A stretch of DNA of 64,000 nucleotides, from the NCBI GenBank assembly GCA_009741485.1, contig CM019214.1:52531310-52595309 (forward strand), in the 5' to 3' direction. The notes under the pieces were generated by a model. It did no database searches. It saw only the letters and a list, made by a program, of their open reading frames with translations, and was not told the DNA's origin. Shown here piece by piece: positions 23,326-34,700 of the stretch. The position numbers and the translations under genes are program-made. Positions within the stretch are counted from its first letter, which is position 1; the number at the start of each line of letters is the position of its first letter. This stretch comes from Malurus cyaneus samueli (Eukaryota > Chordata > Aves > Passeriformes > Maluridae).

Positions 23326-26300
23326 GCTATAATTAACAAAACAGAAGGTAACAAGCTCCATGCGGTACTCCCCAGGAATTGCCTATATTTTAAAATACCT
23401 TCAAATGAAAATACAGAGACCATCTCATTTAACTTCACTCATTTGCAAACAGTCTTGAGGCGCTGTGTTACAACCTACACATTAAATTATTCTTTTTAAA
23501 TATTCATAGATCTAAATTAAGTATTTGAAATCATTTCCATTTTTGAATCTTAATATGAATATTGAAATCCCAAGGCAAATCTGAACTTTCATATTTAAAA
23601 CATACTTCAAACTTACTGATAACTTCTTAAAATGCAGTAATCTGTTGTGTTAGAGCTTGGAACTTAAATCATAAGTGAAGTCTTTAATAACATGACCCAC
23701 ATTTTAGAAGAAAAAATATGGAGAGTTGGTTAGTTGGTTTATAGATTAATCCCATGAATGTCCTTCTCTCCCAGTTCCAATCAAAAAGAGGTTCTCTGTC
23801 TTACTGTCTGTGTTGAATTAATGAAAGAAGGAAAATACTATTATATTTAGCATAAGTTTTAAATTCAAGTTGCTAGCTGGAAATGAAGAAGAATGATTAC
23901 ATGGATTTCATCAAGGCCCTCTAAAAATGGGAAAGACAGGTTAAGCTACATGGACCAGTTATGCTACAAAATACAGGTGCACAAATCACCATTTTTGTAA
24001 GAATGTCTGCTTTGACTATGCAGTTCTACATGATCTCATAGCCCAAACAGATTTTTATGTCTGCAAAGAACATTTCAGCTGAGCTTTAAAACTAGTTTTG
24101 TCAGACTCAGCATGAAAACATTTTAAATTGAGCACTCAAATGACTTGAATTGTTGCTGTAGAACAGACTGCAGCGCACTGACAGACATCCGCAAGTTTTG
24201 AAAAAGACGCTGAAAATAAATTGAAAATTATTTAGGTTACCTTATCCACAATCATAATTCAAGGTGATTTTGTTGCATAAACATCATGTCAGAAACTTCC
24301 CGGACAAAAATATACCATGCAATTGTTTCATTATTAATGATGGAAAACTTTGTAACAGACCCACAGGGCAAATTCTGACAAACTAGATGAAATGAAGTGA
24401 CAATTCGTTTTCCCAAGTGATAGACAGATAAGTTTTTATACTACAATACCTTTCATGAAGATGGATAAGAACAAGATGTGACAATTATCTATTTATTAAG
24501 CTTCCAGAAGTTAAATATCCCAGAATATACTCAACAAAGATAGGCCTTTCCTCCCCCGCTGCTTTTTACCCAAAGACTTCATTCTTTTCATTCTTTGGTT
24601 TTTGATTAACTAGAATTTAGCAGTGGTCTCTGAAACACCTTAGAAATGCTTTGCAATAAATCTGAGTGTGAAAAAGAATCTTATACTTTCATTAAATCAG
24701 AATTTTCATTTTGTTACCCTCACGCTGGTTCACTCAGCTCCATCAAGGATGCTTAGGAGGGTGGCCTTTAGTTGAAGCTTGATATCACATCTGCTTATTT
24801 GCTTATGTTCCAAACTTGAATGGACTGGCACTGAGGTAATTGCTGGCATATGAGCTGGGTACAGAGGGATGTGGGCATTCTCTCTCAGCTAATGTGGCCC
24901 ACATTATATGGTCTCAGGTTGCAGGGAGTAATAGTGCTTGTAAATTACACCTCCCACTCTGCCTGGAACAAGGAATTCTGCAGCAATAGTGCCATCTCAG
25001 AGAAAAATATTGATGCTGTAATTTTTATTCATTTGTCTCCAGGATGCTTTCAAAAACTCTCCAAGGGAATCATTAACAGATTGCAGAAGTCAGCTGTCAC
25101 TTTAAAAGATCCTCCTTCCTCTTTTTCTCCTCTGTAGGGACTGAATCAATGATTTCCATTAAAGAAGATCAGTCTTTCAGCTGCATTTTATACAAAATTC
25201 TCACTAAACATAAATGAACATAAATAACATTCATAAATATAAGTTATTATTATTATATTTTCTTTTTTTAAAATTTGATCAGGGGATGCCACATGCAGCA
25301 AGTCTTATTTCAATAACCTGAGTCAGCTTCTCTACTGAAACTTGGCATCAGATTTTCAGAGATTTGAAACATAGAATATAAATATGTATCATCTTATAGA
25401 TATAATTTCTGCATATTTTTCATCATTAATGGGATTCCTAGAGAAAGGTACAAGCCACCCTGCTGCGAAGTCATTAATGAAGTTATCTAATTAATCAGAG
25501 GAAGTAGCTATAGGAATGGTGAAGCTATAAAGAAACACGCTCTGAATCATGCTCTGTTACTAAACTTCCAAATACAAGGACTCCTAATGCAAGTTCTTAC
25601 CCAGCAAAGTAATTCTGACCCAGCATCAGGGATTATGATGGGATACAGGTCTGCTCACTCTCTTAGATGGGTGTTGTAGATACAGGTTTGAACTGCCTGA
25701 GGGACCCCACAAATCTCCCAGCTCAGCTCTCCGACATTTTCTCACCCCAGTTGAGTACTTAAGAGCTGCCTCCCACTCCCTGTGCTTCTCACTGCTCATG
25801 CAATGATTGTTCTAAGAGAATTATTGAAGTTATTACTTAAATACTGATGTTCCCAGTCTAGCAGGAATATGCCCTGTACATGGAATAACAAAAAAGATTG
25901 AAGTTGAGGAGTGATGCTAAGTAACTGGTCTATTCAACCGCAAGACGTAATAGGAAATAATTCATCTTCACATAGTTACATTATAGTTTTCTTTAAAATT
26001 TCCTTGTACCTAGGAGTTATGAATAAAAGGTGAAAGGGAATTATTTAGTGATATTAGAACAATTTTTTTAACATTAGGGACCACTCCCTTATCAGAAAAC
26101 GGTCGCAAGGAGAACAAGTCCAGCTAGATAGACACACATTTTATAATTTGAGGCTTTGACAGACAAATAGTAACTCATGCAAAAAACTACATAGAAAAAT
26201 AAATATTTAACCAAAGTTTTTACGTTGCTCAGGCTCCTGAAGATAGGCTTGTTTAGTCTGTTCACTCCAATCAGCTACTGAAGAACAGTGTCTTTGCAAA

Positions 26301-29300
26301 CTCCATATTAAACTGTGGCCTTGTTTACATTCTACAGTGTTTCTTGTAAATTAGGTCTCACAGTGGATGCTTGGCTCAGTCAAATATTTTTTCAAGCACC
26401 TGGAAGGCACTCATCAACAGATGTTTTGCTCAGTCAAGCTTTCATCTCATGGTTCAATGTTCGTGATGCTTTTCATGAAGGTTTTCTTAATAGAATGGAT
26501 ATTTGCATGTACAACATGTCCTCTAATCACAAGTGCAGTAAAGCATGTGTGAGCAAACTAATTTCTGGGCAGGCAACTACTTGTTACCTCTGAGACTTTA
26601 ATTAGGAAACAAAAATGACATCTTATGATTTGAGTTGCCAACATCACGGACAATCATGGATAGCAAGTCAGAAAATTTGGCAGTAGCCTTGACTGATACA
26701 ATTATACAAATTATGATGCTCATAAATAAACAACAGAAAAAAAAGTAATTTCATCTAAAATGTAATTGCTTAAGACAGTTTATGTAAATATAAATCAATA
26801 TCAACCAAGATAATACTAATAAAATAAAAACACTACAAAGAAAAAAAGTCATTTTTTATGCAACAAAAATGTTTAAACAAACAAACATTTATTTATAGCA
26901 GACAGAAATATCAACTCACTTCACAGGGTGATACTTGGATCATCAGAAGATGTTAATCTGATATCAACATGGCACCTCTCTCCTAACAAACTTTACACAG
27001 CATGTATCACACCAGGAATGTGTGTATCATTTCATGCCAAGAACACCCTAATCTGCTGTGTCCCACCTCATAAATTGTGGAAATTATTCTGTAAGTACTG
27101 CATGAGAGAATTCAAATAAATTCAGGCTGGATAGAGGCAGAAATATTGCAACTTTCAACATATTTTATACATACAGTCTTACAGTCTTTTACCTGCTGTA
27201 GTCTCCAGAGGATCTTAAAAAATTCCACCTGCTTTGATCAGATTACAGGAGCCAGACACATCTCCTTTGCACTACATTCCAGTTAAAGTAGTTCAACCTC
27301 TTATCAACAGGATGTTCTGTTTAAACTGATTGAAAACAGTAAGAAATATCATGAACTTGAAGGAAAGAAGAAAAATGCAGCTTCTGGAATACATTAATCA
27401 TTATTGTTTTGTACTGCTGAATGAGCCCACAAAACATTACGTTGTATTTATTAAAGCTGAAATTCTTCATTTGAAACTGCAGAGCAGAGAATCACAGGCA
27501 GGCTTATAACGATAGCAGGTGGCAACGTGCCACTGTTCTTTTGTTATCATTGGCAAGAACACAATCATGTGCCCTTTAATCTTTGTTATTCAGCCTGCTG
27601 CTCGTATGGATAACACAATCAACCACTTCTTTCAATCAAAGGAGTCGGGACAGAATTGGCTGCATTGACAGAGGTGCCAGGACCAGACTGAACTTGTGAA
27701 ATCCAACTGCTAGATAAAAATTTAGTGAGAGAAAAGATGTCTTTGTTTTGCTGCTAATTTACAACATATCCATAATGTGGCACAAATTAATTTCCTAGGT
27801 AATAATTTTAACCTATTTATATATTTTTTCATACATCACCAAATACAGTGCACATATACTATATTATAATAGTAATAATACTATTACAAATAGCAATACA
27901 CTTGAAAAGATTCATGTATTCAACCTTATGGGTTTGTTTTTTGTTTTGTAGTCTTCCTAGTGCTCAGTCCCATTTAAGCCTGTTGTCTAATTCTAAAGAG
28001 GTAGAAACTCTTCACCGGTAAATTCTATGAAATATTTGAAGATTCTTTGTCTGGTTTTTATCTCATCTGAGATTTTTTTTAAATAGTATCATCTGTGCAA
28101 TTAATAACTGTCCATGTAAACTCTTGCTGACTTTTAAAAGGCAGGAATAGTTTCAGGCAGTGGGCAAGCATTGCTGATTCTGTGCTTTTGCTATCTCCTT
28201 TCAAAGGATGATTATATTATATCAGAAAAAGGGGATCAGAGTGATATGCAGGGGTAGGGCTTCAGTGCAGGTCACCCTTAAGGTGACCCTTTAGCAGAAC
28301 GAAGCTCAAACCTCCATGCAGAGGGCAGGAAGAGCTGCCTGAATTTAGAGCAGTGAACATCTATCCTAAAAAAGGATTCAGCTTATCTTATACCCTGTTG
28401 TTTTGTGCATGAAATCCCATGCATCTATATGGAACTCACAGTCCAGATCTTGATACCAACATTCTGTGTCTCTACTCCATGTTTTCACCTTTCAGACTGA
28501 GCCTTTCAGATGTAGAAGGCCCATGGTGTTTCCCTTTGTGTTCCTGAGCTCAGAGATGCTTTGGCATGACACTGTCTGGTAATTAGGCACCCTGATCAAC
28601 TGGAAATACTCTGGGTGCCAGAGGTGGGATGGACACTGTGCAGCTGAGGGGAACAAGTGACTTTCACCGGAGTGATTAGGCAGCAATGATCACTAAGGAC
28701 CTAGAAATCTGACTCTTCTTAAAAAGCAGGCAGCTAACTAGATAGGAAACTTGTCTTTTTCATAAGGGCTTAACAAAAACTACAGTTTCCTTTAGATAGA
28801 CCTTTTACTAAAACACTGCACAGGTACCTCCACATCCTCTCACTTGAAAAACCCAGCCCCTGGATTACTGAGTTGTCACCCTGTGTACCTCTCTTTCACA
28901 TTTTTGGTTGGAATATATCCCGGTTTCAAGAAGGAGGGAGACACCAGTCCCCGGACACACTAAGACACTCTGACAGAGATGAAGGTGTCCTCATGAAAGG
29001 GCGTGTGTGCATATGAATCACCTCAGGCTGGAGAAGATACAAGCTCAGGTTTCCCATTTCTTTTGTGTGTGTTGTAGTGATGAGCCTTCACTGAGAAAAA
29101 AGGCTCCGTTGTGCCCATTGTGTGTTTTTTGAGAATGAAAACACTCATCTTTGTGCACACCTCAGTACAATTTGCATGGATAAAGTCTGACTAAAATGCT
29201 TAAATGTTTACATTTCTCTAAGGTTAGTGACCTCACAGTCTAGTATCTCAATTAGATAGGGAGTTTAAAGACAGAGACATCATCTAAGATCTCAGTGGCT

Positions 29301-31500
29301 CTTATCAAATTAAAGAGCTCTTATATCATCAAGTTTCACCCAGTTCTTTTTAGGAGCTGGCCAAATCATGGGACAATTCACAGTCTCAGTTGTCCATGGC
29401 ATTGATTATCACTTACAAGTATTACTTCCACACACATAATAGTTATGCTTATATTTAGAATATCTTTAGAATATTTTCCTTGTAAGGAAACAAAACTTAT
29501 TTTCTCTTCAGATCTTTCAGAAAATACAGTGGCAGAGAGCTGATGCAAAAAAAAAAAAGTAGTCAATGGACCCTCATTTTTAGCACAAGTCATATTTTAA
29601 AAATCAGAAAAGTCACTGATCTGTCAAATATTAAGTTTGTGCTTCAGAGACTATACCAATGAAAGTAGCTGGTAGATCATTTGTCAGTTTTTGCATTTTA
29701 CTTTACTAGCTTCAACTTCACAGGCAAGCGTTAATGCAAAAATAGGTTAGTAAATATGCACAGAAGTGTATAAAGAATATCAGAATTGAAACACGACCAC
29801 GTTGAGCATATGATCCTAATAATGATGTCATTGTTTAAGGAAAGGTCTTCTTCATTTAAAAATCTGCCATTAGAATTTAGCTAAAACATTTTTACAAAGA
29901 AAATCAGTGGGACAAAACAGACTTTAAGGATGCCCTAGTTCAATCCTATTTACAAATGCATATCCTTTATACAACCATGATTCATTATTGCTCTGTTTGG
30001 ATTACCTGTGAATATGAAATGAAGAAAGTGTTCATCATTTGGATATGCCAATCTTGATAGTTCTTGATAATAAATCTTAATAACCTAAAAGCCTCAATAA
30101 AAGCTAAAACACAGTCCACTTCACTGAGCTCTTGTCTAAACCATACCTTGTTTGAACACCCTCACACTGTCTGCTATACTGACAGTGAAAACATTTCTGA
30201 AGATGGTTCAGTACCATTTCCCAGAGCCTTGTATGAAGATTTATAATCAAGACAAATTATGTAAATACAATCTCTGTTCTAACTAAGAAAATGCTAATAC
30301 CTCATACTTGCCTTAAAACAATTTAAATAATTTGTGTGCAGTTCACCTTCATCTTTGTGTCATTGTACACAGAGCTAATCATGCTCATACTAAATATTTT
30401 ACACTCCTCAGGTTCTGGTGTGACTCACAGTGAAGTAATCTAATTTTTCCAGGAAGAAATCTCACTAGAACATCAACTCAAGGAGTAAAAATGCTTATGG
30501 TAGCAGGCCCTGACATTTAAATACATGACAGTATTTATAAGACCAGACTTTTAATTCCAGAAATAGATAAAAATCTATCTTAATTCTAAGTCTGTTGGTC
30601 TGAGATCATAGGCAGTCTGTCTTCTTCTGTGAAAGCTTATCTGTGGTGCAAACCCACTTTGATTCCTCTAATGACAGCTGGGTAATTTCACAGTTCCCTC
30701 ATACCCTCTAAAGAGTATTACACATTTATGTGTTCTGGACCTAACACCGATGCATTCAACACTTTGCTGAAATGCTTTTATTAGTACTCTGTCTAGTCTA
30801 ATTTAAGAATGACCACTACAGTGCAACAGAACTCAGACCCCAGGCATTTTTCCAGATAATCTTCTTCAATTTCAATAATTTGCTTAGTTTTGCTGAGTAA
30901 CTCTCTCTCTAGACTTCAATCTGTTCAGATATTTAGAGATACCTCAATTTTACACATTGCATATGCCAAATATATGAAAATGTGAATAGATGTATGTCTA
31001 TAAATTGTACAAACTTATGGAGTATGGGGATAGTTACTTAGATATGCAAGTAGTCATTTGTTTCTTTGATTATTTATGCAAATACGTTTTTAGGGTCAGG
31101 GTCTGGAATTTTATGGAGGGGTAGGCCTCTAGACCTGACCTCAAGCAACTGCCTAATCCTTTACTATGTCCCAAAAAATGAACAGCAAAGCCTAATTCAT
31201 TCCACATTTTTGACAAGAGAGTGGCCCCACTGTCCTGGAGACAGAAAATCATAATATTCACAGCATCACTTCACAAGTACCACCAGTTAGGCAGCCTGAC
31301 ATTCAAGCAAACACAGTCGCCATCAACTGGAAATAAACAGGGCATGGAATTTCTGACACAAGCAGCATTTCTTGGTTGCTGAAGGAGGACCATTCAAGAA
31401 TAAAATAATTTTGGAGAAAAGATAAATGAAGCTTATGATACTGTGGTACACATCAGAAGGCAAGAGCAGAAATGGACCACCATGCTGAATAACAAAACAG
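23326..31500. other. Unique AT-rich DNA with candidate conserved segments, no gene recognised
   Basis: No repeat family is recognisable across about 8 kb, which is long for this window. Stretches near 24130-24420, 25440-25560 and 27480-27720 have high complexity, homeodomain-type TAAT/ATTA cores, or CpGs kept in an AT-rich background. This is the look of conserved non-coding elements, but conservation cannot be judged from one genome. A near-palindrome at 28270-28288 resembles paired nuclear-receptor half-sites. Confidence 0.45.
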
Positions 31501-31675
31501 GGGGAAGGGAAGGGAAGGAAGGGAAGGGAAGGGAAGGGAAGGGAAGGGAAGGGAAGGGAAGGGAAGGGAAAAGGGAAGGGAAGGAAAGGGAAGGGAAGGG
31601 AGGAGGGAAGGGAAGGGAAGGGAAGGAAGGGAAGGAAGGAAGGGAAGGGAGGGAAGGGAGGGAAGGAGGGAGAGA
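31501..31675 (+). repeat. Long polypurine (GGGAA)n/(GGAA)n tract
   Basis: About 175 bases are almost pure G and A on the plus strand, mostly GGGAA pentamers with GGAA and GGGA variants. The three open frames through it are repeat artefacts. A polypurine/polypyrimidine run of this length with local mirror symmetry can adopt triplex (H-DNA) structure and commonly varies in length. Confidence 0.97.
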
Positions 31676-31984
31676 ATTATCATCTCTCTCAACCATTAAT
31701 AGTATCCATTTAAAATTATTACCTTAAAATTAATTAATACAGAAAATATTATTTTAAGTTTCATTTGGTTTCTAATCATCAAACCAATTGTTTCATAGAA
31801 AAGTTAAGGTTAGGACAGCCTTCTCCATCTTTCATTTCTGCACTTGCTTTTTTTTCTATCAATGTTTACAACATTTAATTCTTCATTATATAATTCAAAC
31901 ATAGCTATTTCAGACTAACTTCTGTCAGTCAACATCACTTTGAGCCATCTTAAGTGCTTGTAGACACATTTATATTGCCGGCAA

Positions 31985-33480
31985 ACACCCTCCCTGTCCT
32001 TGAGACAAGACATTAGGAGTGGCACTAAGTAGTGTCCAGCCTTGAAAGGTTTTTGTGCAACCCTTGATCCATCCCTACATTTTGACAGTAAGCCGTTGAA
32101 ACCATTCTCCTGAGCTTTATTTTTGCACCTAATTGTGCAGCCTTACAGTAGGATTATTTTGATCCCTAGCTCCTGCATAAAACTGTCATGTGAAATGGTG
32201 CCTGAAGCCTTTCAGTGGTCAAAATAAATCATATCTGCTCCTTCTTTACCCATCAGCCCGTTACCTTGTCAAAAAGACAAATAATGTGGTTTGACATGAT
32301 CTGTAATGGACACATTGATGAGGCCTCCTACTTTACATCTTGCTTTTAATAAGTTTTTCTGTTACGGTGCTTTTACAGGAATTTAAGTTGTTTAATTGTA
32401 TATGTACCTGGTTTACTCCTCCCCCCCCAGTTTCAAGGTTAGTGCTATTTTTGCCTTCTCACAGTCTTGGAACTTCATCCATTCTGCATGAGCTCTCAGA
32501 TATGAATGCTAACAGCTTTGAGATGGTCTCATTCAGTTTGCTGAATCTCCTGCTGGGAATTTAACTTGGCTGAACAGATTTGAAAATGACTCATGAGTCT
32601 CTTCCCTCTTTTTTTACTTATAGCACAGTGGTTCTTTCCTCTATTTCCATATGTCTTAATTGTGTTCACCAATTAGGCACTTTACTGAAGAATGAAAAAA
32701 AAGGCACTCAACACTCAAGAGTTCTCAGAATATTCTACTATTGGCTCTCCTTTGTGTAGAGATCTTTCTTTACTCTTCTAAATACCAGTAGGCTTACAGA
32801 CTATTTTTTGCCTCCTGATAACTTCATGTCATTTTGTACTTTCTTGATTTTGTCTCTACAATTTCATGTTGTTCTTTTATATTCTCCCTTAATAAATTTT
32901 GAGAAATACTTTCTGGTGTATGAGGTTGCTGAAGAATTCATATCCCAGTAAAATTCATAGCATAGCATACTTTCAAGCCTTTCTTTGCACCGAGTCCTAC
33001 ATTTGTGACCCATAAATGGCTTTTAAGAATCTATCAGACTTTTTGGTCTTTATTCCTTTAAATTCACTTTCCCTAGCTTCTTATCTCTCAGTTCTCTGAG
33101 TTCATGGAAGTCTGCTTTCCTGAAAACAATGCATATTAGTCTCTTTCTCCATATCAAGAGCAAAGAACTTTAAAATTCATTATTTCATATTAACGCTTAT
33201 CCATCTACTTTCACTTCCTCAGTAAGGCCTTCCCAATTGGCCACAACCATATTCAGACAAGCCTTACTGTCATCACCTTACATTAACCCATCTGTTCCAT
33301 CTCTTTGCAAGCTGATGACCAAAGAGCTCTAAGTTTTCTGCTGAACAAAAAAAAAAAAAAAAAAAATGTAAAAACCCAACAAAAACCTTCCTGTTTTCAA
33401 TTGGTAGTTCCCCTGAAAATATCCAATACTTACTTATACTCTGCAGGAGACCCTGACCACAATAGTAAATAGCCCTTAGT
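31985..33480 (-). mobile_element. Ancient CR1/L3-like LINE, RT-domain portion, minus strand
   Basis: On the minus strand the order of blocks matches the RT-encoding part of CR1/L3-type LINEs. From left to right in antisense these are the text around 'ccatccctacattttgacag' (32070), 'cctgaagcctttcagtggtc' (32202) beside 'cgttaccttgtcaaaaagac' (32260), 'acagtcttggaacttcatcc' (32461) and 'ggaagtctgctttcctgaaa' (33107). Further upstream ORF2 text follows, around 'tcacttcctcagtaaggcct' (33211). The copy is heavily diverged and has no usable frame. An A run of about 21 bases at 33346-33366 is a later expansion. The element appears to continue on the other side of the LTR at 33496-34212. I recognise the family by memory of block order and not by alignment. 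Confidence 0.75.
33346..33366 (+). repeat. Poly(A) run inside the ancient LINE
   Basis: An uninterrupted run of about 21 A. Since it lies within the body of a minus-strand element, it is not that element's tail. Confidence 0.9.
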
Positions 33481-33495
33481 CATTAGCCCCTGATA

Positions 33496-34212
33496 TGTTG
33501 GGTTGGGTGGGGATAGAGTTTATTTTCTTCACAGTAATATGGGGCTGTGTTTTGGATTTCTGATGACAATGGTGCTGATAGCACAGGGATGTTTTAGTTA
33601 CTGCTAAGCAGCGCTTACACAGGGTTGGGGTCTTTTCTGCCCCTCACCCACAGCACCAGCAAGGAGGTGGGAGGTGACACACTTGGGACAGGTGACTCCA
33701 GCTGACCAAAGGAATATCCCACAACATCTGGCATCATGCTCAGTATATAAGGCTCAGGAAAGAAGCAGAAAGGGGCGCATGTTCTATAAATATTTCCAGA
33801 TCCCAGAATATTCTGAGTTGGAAGGGATCCACAGGGACCCTGGAGTCCAGCTCTTCAGTGAATGGCTCATACTGGGATAAAATCCCCAGCCCTGGTGTTA
33901 GCACCAGGCTCTGACCAGCTGAGCTCATCTCAGGGTCACATGTTCAGAGTGACGGTGTTTGTCTTCCCAAGTTACCATTATACACAATGGGGCCCTACTC
34001 TCCTGGAGATGGCTGAACATGGGAAGCAGTGAATTAATTCCTTGTTTTGTTTTGCTTGCATGTGAGGCTTTTTCTTTGCCTACTAAAATGTCTTTATCCC
34101 AACCCACGAGTGTTGTCACTTCTATCTTTCAATTCTCTTCAACATCCCACCAGAGGAAAGTGCGTGAGTGATCGTGTGGGACTTGGCTGCCGGCTGGGCT
34201 TACACCATGACA
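33496..34212 (+). mobile_element. Solo ERVL-like LTR (copy 2), split by a CR1
   Basis: The TG start at 33496 and the 'ccatgaca' end at 34212 correspond to the ends of copy 1. It keeps the 'ttttggatttctgatgacaa' U3 block, a TATA-like tatataa (33744-33750) and the 'tttatcccaacccacgag' U5 block. The polyadenylation hexamer has decayed to actaaa. A CR1 fragment at 33785-33938 interrupts it between the TATA region and the 'gtgtttgtcttcccaag' block, which explains why this copy is longer than the others. It lies within the ancient LINE. No proviral internal sequence is present. Confidence 0.88.
33785..33938 (-). mobile_element. Short CR1 3' fragment nested in LTR copy 2
   Basis: From about 33799 the sequence reads as a reversed CR1 3' end ('ccagaatattctgagttgga' and 'gggaccctggagtccagctc'). 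It is flanked by the 7-base direct repeat CATGTTC at 33778-33784 and 33939-33945, consistent with a target-site duplication. Removing the insert and one repeat restores continuity with the other LTR copies. The first dozen bases inside the left boundary are not typical CR1 tail sequence. Confidence 0.82.
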
Positions 34213-34700
34213 CCAATTAGGTTGAACATGTCCTGTCACCATTTTGAGGGCTCAAATACCTTTATCTAATTACTTTATACTAAATGCAATATCTTCTTTC
34301 TTTTTCATTCAAAGTCAAACTGTACTTTTCTATAGCAACATTCTAAACCTGCTAACTAATTTCTGTAATGGAAGTTAAACCATTATTTCACTTGTGTGCT
34401 GATATCAAGATCATCATCTGCATTACTCATCAAAAGCTAATCTGCTGTATTAGAGTATACATCTAATATAGTTTTAGTCTTTCTATCACCATTATGGCAA
34501 AGCAACTTTCCTCTTGGTAGTTTTGGCCTTTAAGGCTGATCTGTAAACTTATGCTGCCATCATTTGCTAAATTCTAAAATTCTTCCCTTCCATAGTTTTT
34601 AGAATGTTCCTTCATCTTTGGTATGACATTAGTGAAAACTCAGTATGACCTCAGTGAAAGAAATGAACCTCACCTCTGTACAGTTGTACCCCTAAGAACA
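34213..34700 (-). mobile_element. Probable continuation of the ancient CR1/L3-like LINE
   Basis: The sequence after LTR copy 2 keeps the style and composition of the preceding ancient LINE, for example the T- and C-rich antisense text around 34213-34330. The match is weak and the right edge is a guess. It may be unique DNA. Confidence 0.35.

Noticed and set aside
31433..31727. Pro/Ser/Phe- or Gly/Lys/Glu-rich ORFs
   Set aside because: Translations of the GGGAA tract only.
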